Shown piece by piece: positions 44,275-53,204 of a stretch of DNA of 64,000 nucleotides; the first letter of the stretch is position 1; each line of letters starts with the position of its first letter. The DNA is taken from contig NZ_CP121445.1 of NCBI RefSeq assembly GCF_029689925.1, positions 5,688,501 through 5,752,500 of the forward strand, in the 5' to 3' direction. The notes beneath the pieces were generated by a model. It saw only the letters and a program-made list of their open reading frames with translations, had not been told where the DNA came from and did not search any database. The DNA comes from Anaerocolumna sp. AGMB13025. GTDB taxonomy: Bacteria > Bacillota > Clostridia > Lachnospirales > Lachnospiraceae. The position numbers and the translations under genes are program-made.

Positions 44275-44353
44275 GTTCTTCTATATAATAGTTCTTCAAT
44301 CTGTATATCTACTTTGTTCTTCTATATAATAGTTCTACAATCTGTACATCTAT
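44273..44353. repeat. 41-bp direct repeat pair
   Basis: TTGTTCTTCTATATAATAGT and the following bases occur twice with a 41-bp period (44273 and 44314). The copies differ at only a few positions. No gene overlaps them. Confidence 0.85.
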
Positions 44354-44442
44354 TGCAATCCTCTAATTTTTCTTACCTTCATAAAAAACTGTCATGTGAT
44401 ATTTCTGCATCCCATTAATATTAGCCACATCACTGCAATCAA

Positions 44443-45069
44443 TTACCACTTATTAATATGTATCTTATCTTCTATCTTAACTTCTTTCTGTTCTATCACC
44501 GCTGCTTCCTCCGCCGGATATCCAATGGATAAAAAACAAGGCATAAAATAATCGGTCGGACACCCCATAACTTCAGCAAGATATTCCGTCTCCCCAGTCA
44601 TCGGTATCCGCATAGAGCAAGCCAGACCTTCTGCTGCGGCTGCCAGGAAAATATTCTCAATGCAGCACCATATGGAGGCAAAACCATTCAGTGAACTTAA
44701 GGTTTTCGGAGCTAAAAGAGGGGCTTTCTGCCTATAAAAAGGTAATACCAGACAACCGGCATTATGAAGCATGGAATATTGTTTTGGAATTGCATCCTGA
44801 TACATCTTCTGCTGACACTCATTCTTAAGCCCCATAGAATTTACGATAAACTCCAAACGTTTCTCCGTAACTTTCTTTGGAATCTTTTTTAGTACTTTTT
44901 CGATTTCACTTTTGTCATTCAATATAACAAATTCCCAGTTCCTTAAATGGTCGTTACTAGGTGCCTTAAGCCCCGCCGATAAGATTCTCTTAATTACTTC
45001 CATATCCACCGGTTCCTCTTTAAAATCCCTGACGGTTCTTCTGCTCTTCACAGCTTCATAAAAATCCAT
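44443..45069 (-). CDS. nitroreductase family protein
   Basis: 208 residues. FMN-binding segments are visible at the N-terminus (YEAVKSRRTVRDFKEEP), in LKAPSNDHLRNWEFV and in SIWCCIENIFLAAAAEGLAC. This is the typical fold of homodimeric nitroreductases that use NAD(P)H to reduce nitro compounds or quinones. The C-terminus (IGYPAEEAAVIEQKEVKIED) completes the family pattern. It stands alone, downstream of the helicase-gltX pair on the same strand. Substrate unknown. Confidence 0.9.
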   Translation of the reverse strand: MDFYEAVKSRRTVRDFKEEPVDMEVIKRILSAGLKAPSNDHLRNWEFVILNDKSEIEKVLKKIPKKVTEKRLEFIVNSMGLKNECQQKMYQDAIPKQYSMLHNAGCLVLPFYRQKAPLLAPKTLSSLNGFASIWCCIENIFLAAAAEGLACSMRIPMTGETEYLAEVMGCPTDYFMPCFLSIGYPAEEAAVIEQKEVKIEDKIHINKW

Positions 45070-45337
45070 AATCTGTTCTCCCTCGTATTCTATTATTTCG
45101 CAGGTTTCTTCTGCACTGCTAATTAACCTTAACCACTAGTACAGTTTCTTCTTGAAACATAAACGTAAGATACTGTTTAGCCATTTTAACTGCTGTCAGA
45201 CCTATGACTAGGTACAGTAATTATAGTAACTAGTATCAGTAGCAGTACTTTAGAATGAGAATACCCTTTAAAACCGATTATAGCACATATGTTCTGTTTT
45301 TACAACTGCTGAAATCCTTTTTTTACCTATTTTAAAA
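45070..45337. other. intergenic, no feature recognised
   Basis: About 270 bases between the nitroreductase start and the helicase end. AT-rich, with no gene, stem or repeat that I can support. It presumably contains the nitroreductase promoter. Confidence 0.5.
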
Positions 45338-47338
45338 TCATAAATTTCTTATCTCCAGAAGCATATTTTGAATACAGTACTCCAAATCCAGTGCCCGCTC
45401 TCTCTTTTGCTCCTCAAAGTAAATCACCAGTTTACCCTGATTATTCGCTTTGATAATTCCTTCCCCATAGGTCTTATGGATAACTTTCGTGCCAGCTTTT
45501 AACTGTTCTTTATTTAGGAGTAATTCCCCTACAAATCTGGAACAAGTCATTTCTTTATTGTAACGTTCCTTTACGGAGTATACATGCAGATATTCTTTCG
45601 CCCTGGTAACCGCCACATAGAATAACCTTCTCTCCTCCTCCATATCTGCTTCTAATAAAGCCTTTCTGTGAGGCGTTATTCCTTCATTAGCATCAACAAT
45701 AAATACAGCCCTGTATTCCAGTCCTTTGGAACCATGCATGGTAACCAGCGCCACGCTGTTTTTATTCTGTTTCTGATTTTGAGCCTGTTTCTTAAGCTCC
45801 TCCTGGTACTCGCTGATATGGAAAAACCATTCCTCATAGGTTTTATATTCCCTGGCAGAATCCTGCAATTCGTTTAAGGTATCAAACAGCTCCTCTACTT
45901 TAATCCTCCGAAACGCAGCATACTCTGTTAAGTAATCCTCATAGCCGATTCCCTTTCTGATATAATTAATAGCAGCAAAAGGGCTCATATTTTTCATAAG
46001 TTCCAAGTCATATTCCAGTTTATTTATCCTCTCTAACATCCATTCCTTGTCACTGTAATACTCTCTTACTTCTTCGAATTCTACTTTGGGATTATGAAAA
46101 CAGTCACGGCTTATATAACGCTTCGGACGGTTTACAACTTGCAGGAATAGATTCCGGTCCCGCTGACCCATTGCCAGTTTCATATAGGTAATAATATTAA
46201 CGGCAATCCAGTGATCGTAAAGATTAGGTATCATATCTCTCATTTGAAAGGGTACATTATATTCCATCAGCTTATCAATTAATGCCCGGGGTTGGGTATT
46301 GGTACGAAAGAGAATAGCCATATCAGAAAAGGGAATGCCTGCTTTATAATACATCAGGATATTGGCAACCACCATACTGTTCTGCTCTTTTAACTCCTTA
46401 AAGGCTTTTATCATAACTTCCTGTCCTCCGGAGTTTTTTGCACGGATATCCTTTATAAACCGTTTTGTATTATTTTTGACCAGAGAGGTCGCACACTCCA
46501 CAATTCTTTCCGTAGAACGGTAATTTACATCCAGTAAAATCCGTTTCCCCTCCGGATAATCTTTATTAAAGTTTAACATAATCTCCGGCTTTGCCCCTCG
46601 GAAACGGTAAATAGACTGGTCATCATCCCCTACGATAAACAGGTTATTCTCAGGCAGAGCCAATAGTCTTATAATGTCATACTGTACTTTATTTATATCT
46701 TGGAATTCATCAATTAAGATATATTGGTATTTTTTCTGCCATACAGACAGAATGTCCGGGCGTTCTGTTAAAAGTTCATAACACAGTACCAGCATATCAT
46801 CAAAATCAATTAAATTTTCTTTACGGAGTCTGTTTTCATAGGCTTGATAGATTTTTTTGAATATTTCGTCAGAACAGTTTATGGAATAATAGTGCTCCAA
46901 GTCCATCCGCTCTCCTTTCACAAGGCTGATTTCGGAGATAATACCGGAGATAAATTCTTTTTCATCTTCTATTTCATACTCCAGATGTTCTACAATCTCC
47001 CGGAAAAAAAGATTTTTCTGATCCTCACGGATAATGTTGGCGGCACTATAGTGATAGGCATATTTTAATATGGTAAAAAACACGGCATGAAAGGTTCCAA
47101 AATTAACCCCCTCACCCTTACCGCCCATCAACCGGACAAAGCGTTCTTTCATTTCTCCGGCGGCGGCTTTGGTAAAGGTAATCACCAGAATGTTCTGGGG
47201 ATTCACCCCATATTGTCTAATCAGTTCTTCGGTTCGTCTCGTTATTACCAGGGTTTTACCGGAACCGGGCCCAGCTAATACCAGCATGGGCCCTTTATTA
47301 TGATTAATTGCTGTTAATTGTGATTGATTCACTTCCAT
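45338..47338 (-). CDS. UvrD/PcrA-like superfamily I DNA helicase
   Basis: 666 residues, somewhat shorter than PcrA. Motif I is LAGPGSGKTLVITRR, motif II IDEFQDIN, motif III GDDDQSIYRFRGA, motif IV LDVNYRST, motif V MHGSKGLEYRAVF, motif VI LFYVAVTRAKE. A C-terminal Tudor-like segment (GTKVIHKTYGEGIIKA) is also present. It unwinds DNA 3' to 5' in repair. It starts 7 bases after gltX, so the two are probably cotranscribed. Confidence 0.94.
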   Translation of the reverse strand: MEVNQSQLTAINHNKGPMLVLAGPGSGKTLVITRRTEELIRQYGVNPQNILVITFTKAAAGEMKERFVRLMGGKGEGVNFGTFHAVFFTILKYAYHYSAANIIREDQKNLFFREIVEHLEYEIEDEKEFISGIISEISLVKGERMDLEHYYSINCSDEIFKKIYQAYENRLRKENLIDFDDMLVLCYELLTERPDILSVWQKKYQYILIDEFQDINKVQYDIIRLLALPENNLFIVGDDDQSIYRFRGAKPEIMLNFNKDYPEGKRILLDVNYRSTERIVECATSLVKNNTKRFIKDIRAKNSGGQEVMIKAFKELKEQNSMVVANILMYYKAGIPFSDMAILFRTNTQPRALIDKLMEYNVPFQMRDMIPNLYDHWIAVNIITYMKLAMGQRDRNLFLQVVNRPKRYISRDCFHNPKVEFEEVREYYSDKEWMLERINKLEYDLELMKNMSPFAAINYIRKGIGYEDYLTEYAAFRRIKVEELFDTLNELQDSAREYKTYEEWFFHISEYQEELKKQAQNQKQNKNSVALVTMHGSKGLEYRAVFIVDANEGITPHRKALLEADMEEERRLFYVAVTRAKEYLHVYSVKERYNKEMTCSRFVGELLLNKEQLKAGTKVIHKTYGEGIIKANNQGKLVIYFEEQKRERALDLEYCIQNMLLEIRNL

Positions 47339-47345
47339 AGCCAGC

Positions 47346-48809
47346 TTACCTTGTGCTTAATTTATCAATAGCAAGACGGATACGGCGAAGGCTTTCCTCT
47401 TTACCGATGATATTCATGATTTCATAAGCTCCACCTGGAGTTGACTGTTTACCGGATACGGCTGTTCTGACAGGCCATAAGCCCATGCCGTTTTTAATGC
47501 CTTTTTCTCCGATATAGCCCATAATTACACCTTCAATTCCTGGAATGGAATAATCCTCAAGAGCCTCCAGAAGCGGTAACTGTTCCTTTAATATGGATAA
47601 AGAGATTTCTGCATCGGTCTTCATCTTTTTATGAGTATACATAGCAATATCATAGTCTGGTATCTCTTCAAAGAAATCAATCATATCTTTAATATCTAAG
47701 AAGGTTTCAATTCTTGTCTTTACTAAATCCGCTATTTTCTTTAAATCCAGATCTTTGTGGATTACTTCCTGTATATAGGGAAGAGCAAGGGTATAATAAC
47801 GTTCATTATCCATTCTCTTGATATATTCACTGTTCATCCATCTTAACTTTGCCATATCAAAAACAGCCGGAGATTTGTTAATGTGATTGTAGTCAAACTC
47901 CTTAATCAATTCCTCCAGGGAGAAGATTTCTTCATTGGTACCGGAACTCCAGCCAAGTAAGGCGATGAAGTTCACAATGGCTTCTGTTACAAAGCCCTGT
48001 TCCAGTAAATCTTCAAAAGAAGAGTGTCCGCTACGTTTGGATAATTTCTTATGCTCCTCATTGGTAATTAGGGGACAATGAACATAGATCGGCTCTTCCC
48101 AGCCAAAGGCATGATAAAGTCTCGTATATTTCGGTGCAGATGAGAGGTATTCGTTACCTCTTACCACATGGGTAATTCTCATTAAATGGTCATCTATAAC
48201 ATTGGCAAAGTTATAGGTCGGGAATCCGTCGGACTTAATAAGTATCATATCATCCAGCTCTGCATTATCTACTGTAATATCACCATAAATGGCATCGTGA
48301 AAGGTGGTACTGCCCTCTAAAGGAGTATTCTGGCGGATTACATAAGGTATTCCGGCTGCAAGATTGGCACTGATTTCTTCCTTTGATAAGTGGAGGCAAT
48401 GCTTATCGTATTTAATAATCTCCTTATCTTCTTCTTCGGAAACCACACTTTTTAAGGTAGCCAGTCTTTCCTTTGTACAAAAGCAGTAATAAGCCTCACC
48501 TTTTTCAATTAATTGTTTGGCATATTCTAAGTAGATACCACTAGCCTGACGTTCACTCTGTATATAAGGACCACAGCCACCGTCTTTATCAGGTCCTTCG
48601 TCATGGGTCAAACCTGTTATTTTTAAGGTATTATAGATAATATCGATGGCACCTTCCACGAACCGTTCCTGGTCAGTATCTTCTATTCTTAGAAGGAAAT
48701 CTCCTCCCTCATGCTTTGCAATCAGGAATTCATATAAGGCGGTCCTTAAATTTCCAACGTGCATTCTGCCCGTAGGACTTGGTGCATATCTGGTTCTTAC
48801 TCTGTTCAT
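47346..48809 (-). CDS. gltX: glutamyl-tRNA synthetase
   Basis: 487 residues, class I. The HIGH-type motif is in RYAPSPTGRMHVGNLRTALY at residues 6-25 (GRMHVGN), and the KMSKS equivalent is HKKLSKRSGH. The start at 48809 is the one that gives the canonical N-terminus (MNRVRTRYAPSPTG) and has an AGGAG site; a longer frame upstream is not coding. The neighbouring downstream gene is a UvrD-like helicase. No T-box leader was recognised. Confidence 0.96.
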   Translation of the reverse strand: MNRVRTRYAPSPTGRMHVGNLRTALYEFLIAKHEGGDFLLRIEDTDQERFVEGAIDIIYNTLKITGLTHDEGPDKDGGCGPYIQSERQASGIYLEYAKQLIEKGEAYYCFCTKERLATLKSVVSEEEDKEIIKYDKHCLHLSKEEISANLAAGIPYVIRQNTPLEGSTTFHDAIYGDITVDNAELDDMILIKSDGFPTYNFANVIDDHLMRITHVVRGNEYLSSAPKYTRLYHAFGWEEPIYVHCPLITNEEHKKLSKRSGHSSFEDLLEQGFVTEAIVNFIALLGWSSGTNEEIFSLEELIKEFDYNHINKSPAVFDMAKLRWMNSEYIKRMDNERYYTLALPYIQEVIHKDLDLKKIADLVKTRIETFLDIKDMIDFFEEIPDYDIAMYTHKKMKTDAEISLSILKEQLPLLEALEDYSIPGIEGVIMGYIGEKGIKNGMGLWPVRTAVSGKQSTPGGAYEIMNIIGKEESLRRIRLAIDKLSTR

Positions 48810-49185
48810 ATTACTCCTGCTCCTGTTCTTATACTCTATTCTAACTCCTGCCATACTGGGGTAATAAACTTCTGGTAAATTTAAATTTAGTATGACATTC
48901 ATAAGTTGCTCTAATACCTATGCCTGTCCCAAGCTTGTTCATCTACTACTTAGAAAGGTACTATTATAATATTAAATTCGTTTATTAAGTATAATCCATG
49001 TACCAGGTTCTGTCAAGTAACTGCAGGTGCCACAATTGCTGTCTCTGTCAGGGTTTATAACTGATTTTACATCTTCTAAAGGCAGCAAGATTGTGAAAGT
49101 AACCTGCTATATTTCCTTTATTTTCTGTGATGTGACTCTGTACTTATTAGAAACACTCTTTTATTATCGTTTGCTTTTTCTATCC
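48810..49185. other. leader region of gltX, no other feature
   Basis: Contains the gltX promoter region on the minus strand. No T-box (no TGGNACCGCG-like stretch) and no stable hairpin noticed. The start of a spurious plus-strand frame that runs into the tandem repeats lies here. Confidence 0.45.
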
Positions 49186-49462
49186 TTACCTTTTTTGTCT
49201 TTATCTTTTTCTATCCTTACCTTTTTTGTCTTTATCTTTTTCTGTCACTATCTTTTTTTGTCTTTATCTCTTTCTGTCTTTATCTCTTTCTGTCTTTATC
49301 TTTTTCTGTCTTTATCTTTTTCTGTCTTTATTTTTTTCTGTCTTTATTTTTTTCTGTCTTTATTTTTTTCTGTCTTTATCTCTTTCTGTCTTTATCTTTT
49401 TCTGTCTTTATCCTTTTCTGTCTTCATCTTTTCTGTCTTTATCTTTTCTGTCTTTATCTTAA
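49186..49462. repeat. 16-bp tandem repeat array
   Basis: About seventeen units of a 16-bp sequence (TCTTTCTGTCTTTATC and variants, e.g. TTTTTCTGTCTTTATT) in a pyrimidine-rich plus strand. The first part contains a 32-bp duplication with CTATCCTTACC. Long plus-strand frames through it give only Phe/Leu/Ser/Ile and are artefacts of the repeat. Confidence 0.92.
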
Positions 49463-49694
49463 CCAGCATTTATATAAGATACTACATATATTACTATTTC
49501 TTACCCCCTTGCTTTCTATTCCCTAGGATTATATTATAAACTAGTAGCAAAGATTACCTGTCCTTTTTGCCTTAGATGCTAAGAATGAATCATACATTTT
49601 GTTTACCGCACTGTTTCTTATACAGTGGTGTAAACAATTACAATATTCAGCTTTAGGGTATACTGGGATAATAATAGAAAGAGGTGTTAGTGCA

Positions 49695-50684
49695 ATGTAC
49701 CAGGCAAGTGACAAACGCTATGATAATATGATTTATAACCGCTGCGGAAAAAGCGGACTTAAACTTCCGGCCCTTTCCTTAGGTCTTTGGCATAATTTTG
49801 GTTCTGTAAATAACTACGATACCATGGTTGAGCTGGTAACCACATCCTTTGATAACGGTATCACTCATTTTGATATTGCCAATAACTATGGACCAAAACC
49901 AGGTTCCGCAGAAGAAAATTTCGGCAGGATGTTAAAGCACGAATTAAACCCCTACCGGGATGAATTAATTATCTCAACGAAAGCCGGTTATGATATGTGG
50001 CCCGGTCCCTATGGTAACTGGGGCAGTAAAAAATACTTAGTTTCAAGTCTTGATCAAAGCTTAAAAAGGCTGGGTCTTGACTATGTAGATATCTTTTATC
50101 ATCACAGACCCGACCCGGATACCCCTTTAGAAGAAACCATGGGTGCCCTAAGTCACATCCTTCGTTCCGGTAAAGCCCTTTATGTTGGTATCTCCAATTA
50201 TAATGCAGAGGATACCGAAAAAGCTGCAAAGCTCTTAAAGGAGATGGGGACTCCTCTTTTAATACACCAGCCTAATTACAGTATGTTTAACCGCTGGGTC
50301 GAATGGGATTTGATTAACGCACTGAAACGTAACGGCGTTGGCAGTATTGCGTTCTGCCCTTTGGCACAAGGTCTGTTAACCGGTAAATATCTGAAAGGAA
50401 TACCAACGGATTCAAGAGCTGCAAGTCCAAACAGTCCGTTTTTAACTTCTGATTCCGTAACTCTTGAGAAGATTGAAAAAGTTAGAAAATTAGATGTCCT
50501 AGCCAAAGAAAGAGGTCAGAGTATGGCGCAGCTGGCTCTTGCCTGGGTACTTCGTGGAGGCAATATTACAACGGCATTAATAGGAGCCAGTAAACCCTCC
50601 CAAATAACTGAGAATATTGGTACTTTAAAGAATCTTTCCTTTACGGAAGACGAATTAAATGCCATTGATGAAATTCTAAAATAA
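49695..50684 (+). CDS. yghZ: aldo/keto reductase, YghZ-like
   Basis: 329 residues. The N-terminus (YDNMIYNRCGKSGLKLPALS, then LGLWHNFG) closely matches YghZ/Gpr, which reduces glyceraldehyde 3-phosphate and methylglyoxal. AKR catalytic residues are in FDIANNYGP (Asp, Tyr), STKAGYD (Lys) and FYHHRPD (His). The C-terminus (TALIGASKPSQITENIG) binds NADPH. The start at 49695 has a GAGGTG site; an earlier frame start at 49599 has none. A strong terminator follows. Confidence 0.93.
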   Translation: MYQASDKRYDNMIYNRCGKSGLKLPALSLGLWHNFGSVNNYDTMVELVTTSFDNGITHFDIANNYGPKPGSAEENFGRMLKHELNPYRDELIISTKAGYDMWPGPYGNWGSKKYLVSSLDQSLKRLGLDYVDIFYHHRPDPDTPLEETMGALSHILRSGKALYVGISNYNAEDTEKAAKLLKEMGTPLLIHQPNYSMFNRWVEWDLINALKRNGVGSIAFCPLAQGLLTGKYLKGIPTDSRAASPNSPFLTSDSVTLEKIEKVRKLDVLAKERGQSMAQLALAWVLRGGNITTALIGASKPSQITENIGTLKNLSFTEDELNAIDEILK

Positions 50685-50686
50685 AA

Positions 50687-50749
50687 TCATAAATAAACGG
50701 CTGTGCTTATTCAAAAACTCGAATACTGCAACAGCCGTTTATTTATGAT
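50687..50749. terminator. bidirectional terminator
   Basis: ATCATAAATAAACGGCTGT pairs perfectly with ACAGCCGTTTATTTATGAT (19 bp) between the reductase gene and the oppositely oriented zinc-ribbon gene. It can serve both. Confidence 0.85.
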
Positions 50750-50818
50750 TGCTTAAAACAATTTACTTTATATTAATGTATGAATAATCCTACTTAAAGA
50801 ATAACTCTTCTATCTATT

Positions 50819-51259
50819 TTACAACTGATTATTATAAAGTTGATTCATATAATCATTCAGGTTCATACCACTATTTAATATCTGCATCAAACCAACGCTC
50901 AACATAAATACAGTAACTGCAATTATAATTGCAATCACAATAAGGCTGGCTCTTGCCCAGTTTTTTTTGCTTTGGGGTGTATCACTTCCAAAGGCCCATA
51001 CAAACATCATAACTATAAAAAGAAAGGGACCAATAGCCGGAATGAGTAAAAGAAGCATGGATCCCATCCAGTTGCCGAAGGAAACCGGCTTTTCATTCTC
51101 AGAATTTACATCACTATTACGCTCCATGCTCTGTTTAACATAGACCGGAGCCGGCTCCTCCTGTTTAAAAGATATATTTTCACGGAAAGAAGTACCGCAA
51201 TATTCACAGTAATTTGCATTTTCATTCTCAATATTACGCCCACAGGCTTTACAAACCAT
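50819..51259 (-). CDS. zinc-ribbon membrane protein
   Basis: 146 residues. A zinc ribbon at the N-terminus (CKACGRNIENENANYCEYCG) is followed by a linker rich in Glu and Pro and two membrane helices (MLLLLIPAIGPFLFIVMMFV and LIVIAIIIAVTVFML). Such small proteins are common in clostridia and of unknown role. The start at 51259 follows AAGGA and gives a clean zinc-ribbon N-terminus; upstream in-frame starts exist. It is downstream of the CUT1 permease. Confidence 0.75.
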   Translation of the reverse strand: MVCKACGRNIENENANYCEYCGTSFRENISFKQEEPAPVYVKQSMERNSDVNSENEKPVSFGNWMGSMLLLLIPAIGPFLFIVMMFVWAFGSDTPQSKKNWARASLIVIAIIIAVTVFMLSVGLMQILNSGMNLNDYMNQLYNNQL

Positions 51260-51380
51260 AGATTTATTGTCCTTTCTAATTTCTACACTGCCCATATCCA
51301 AAACTATCGTCTCTATTATAACACATATTGACAAAAATCCAAATTAAAATAATAAAATTATTGGAAAACCCATTTCCGAA

Positions 51381-52205
51381 TCAGCCTTTTGCCGCACCCG
51401 CCAGATTGAATCCTTTCGACATATAATTTTGTGCAAAAATATATAAAAGAATGGAGGGCATGGCATATAAAGCAGAATACGCTGCTAACTGACCGTAAGC
51501 TACCATTCCGAAATTACCAAAGAATTGATATAGTTTTACTGAAGCCGGAAATTTTTTAAGTGTCTGCAGCAAAATATATGGAACAAAAAAATTACCCCAG
51601 CTTCCTGAAAAGGTAAAAATAGCAGTTACACAAATTCCCGGAAACATAAGGGGGATTATCACTTTACGAATACCGGTAAACGTGGAGGCTCCATCCACTT
51701 TTGCCGCCTCCTCCAGTTCCACCGGTACACCATCCATAAAACTCTTCATCAGCCAGATGCCATAGGGAAGGGAGGTTGCTGTCAGGAATAAGATGACACC
51801 GGTTATACTGTCATATAAACGAATAGATAAAAAGAGCTTGAATACAGGGACCATAACCGCAGTCATTGGTAAGGAGGTCATGAACAGTATGGTATAAAGA
51901 AACATTTTCCGATACCGTAATTCATATCTGGATAAAGGATAGGCTGCCAGCCCCGCCAAAATGACAACAAAAGCCGACTGAACCAGTGAGATCATAAGAC
52001 CGATGGCAAACCCCCTTCGGTTTGCCTGATTGCTCAATACTTCCCTGTAATTACCAAGGGTAAAGGAACGTGGGATTTTTAATGCCTGTGACGCAGTTAC
52101 ATCTAGTGAAGCGAATAAGACCCACAAAAGAGGTAATATAAATACAATAGCTAATACTGTAAGAACAAGATATGGTATTATTTTTTCTGACCTTTTTTTA
52201 TTCAA
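51381..52205 (-). CDS. carbohydrate ABC transporter permease, MalG type
   Basis: 274 residues with about six membrane helices. The EAA loop is VELEEAAKVDGASTFTGIRK, with IIPLMFPG after it. The C-terminus (MSKGFNLAGAAKG) is MalG-like. The start codon is TTG at 52205, set by a GGAGG site 7 bases upstream. It is the last gene of the large transport operon. The partner permease and binding protein are upstream. Confidence 0.9.
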   Translation of the reverse strand: MNKKRSEKIIPYLVLTVLAIVFILPLLWVLFASLDVTASQALKIPRSFTLGNYREVLSNQANRRGFAIGLMISLVQSAFVVILAGLAAYPLSRYELRYRKMFLYTILFMTSLPMTAVMVPVFKLFLSIRLYDSITGVILFLTATSLPYGIWLMKSFMDGVPVELEEAAKVDGASTFTGIRKVIIPLMFPGICVTAIFTFSGSWGNFFVPYILLQTLKKFPASVKLYQFFGNFGMVAYGQLAAYSALYAMPSILLYIFAQNYMSKGFNLAGAAKG

Positions 52206-52218
52206 GCATATGCCTCCT

Positions 52219-53106
52219 CTATTCTCCGGTAAGCCTTATATAAATCACACTAAAGAGTATACCAATCACTAACAGGATCATGGATATAGCAGTGCCATAC
52301 CCAAGCTGATAACTCACAAAAGCCTCTTTATACATAAATACAGGCAGGGTCAGGGTCTTCGTACCGGGACCTCCTCCGGTCATGGTATAAACAAGTCCAA
52401 ATACTCCTAAGGTAGAAAGGGTATTTAACAATGTGTTGGTAGCAATATTATTTTTTATACTGGGTAATACAATCCATATAAGGTTTTGAAGCCGGCCGGC
52501 ACCATCTACTTTTGCCGCATCAACGATTTCACCTGGGACGCTGTCTAACGCCGATTGAAAATTCATCATGGAAAATGCAGTCCCATGCCATATATTGGCC
52601 AGAATGACTGTCAGCATGGGAAACTGGTATAACCATTCTACTGTCTTAAGATGAAGAAATTTAAGAATAATATTTATCGTGCCGGAATCTCCAAAAAATG
52701 CACTAAAGCATAGAGCTGCCACAATTTCAGGCATGACCCAGCCTGCTAAAATGCAAGAACCCACAAACCTTCTGAAGGTTTTATTCTTATTTTTCATAAA
52801 AGCCGCAAGAACAAACCCAAGGATCTGCTGCCCCACCAGACTTCCGATTAAAAATATAATTGTATTAAAGATGCTAATATACAAAGAAGGATCTTCTAAT
52901 AATTCCGTATAATTTTGTATTCCGACATATTGCAGATTTTTGGCATTTTCTCCGGTTAAGGCTAAATTTGTGAAAGAATAGTAAACGGTTAATAAAATAG
53001 GCAGGACAAAAAAACCTGCCAGCATTGCCACTGCAGGAAATAACAGAACAGATTCTCTTGCTTTTACTGCCGGTGCTCTCTTTACGGGTGCGCTTACTCC
53101 TCTCAT
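52219..53106 (-). CDS. carbohydrate ABC transporter permease, MalF type
   Basis: 295 residues with about six membrane helices. The EAA segment is VPGEIVDAAKVDGAGRLQNL, with IVLPSIKN. An N-terminal Lys/Arg/Ala-rich stretch (SAPVKRAPAVKARE) precedes the first helix. The start at 53106 follows AAGGAGAT. It pairs with the MalG-like permease 13 bases downstream. As with the importer at 4.7-8.0 kb, no ATPase gene accompanies it. Confidence 0.92.
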   Translation of the reverse strand: MRGVSAPVKRAPAVKARESVLLFPAVAMLAGFFVLPILLTVYYSFTNLALTGENAKNLQYVGIQNYTELLEDPSLYISIFNTIIFLIGSLVGQQILGFVLAAFMKNKNKTFRRFVGSCILAGWVMPEIVAALCFSAFFGDSGTINIILKFLHLKTVEWLYQFPMLTVILANIWHGTAFSMMNFQSALDSVPGEIVDAAKVDGAGRLQNLIWIVLPSIKNNIATNTLLNTLSTLGVFGLVYTMTGGGPGTKTLTLPVFMYKEAFVSYQLGYGTAISMILLVIGILFSVIYIRLTGE

Positions 53107-53204
53107 AGTTGAAATCTCCTTTATAAAAAATCGGGCGGTTTCCAATTACAGCTAATGCTATTTTTGTACTCCGCCCTTTTTCAATTTCTTATGAACTGCC
53201 CTGT

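Noticed and set aside
49027..49539. A 170-codon plus-strand frame rich in Phe, Leu and Ser
   Set aside because: It runs through the 16-bp tandem array. The composition is an artefact of the repeat and no start signal is visible.
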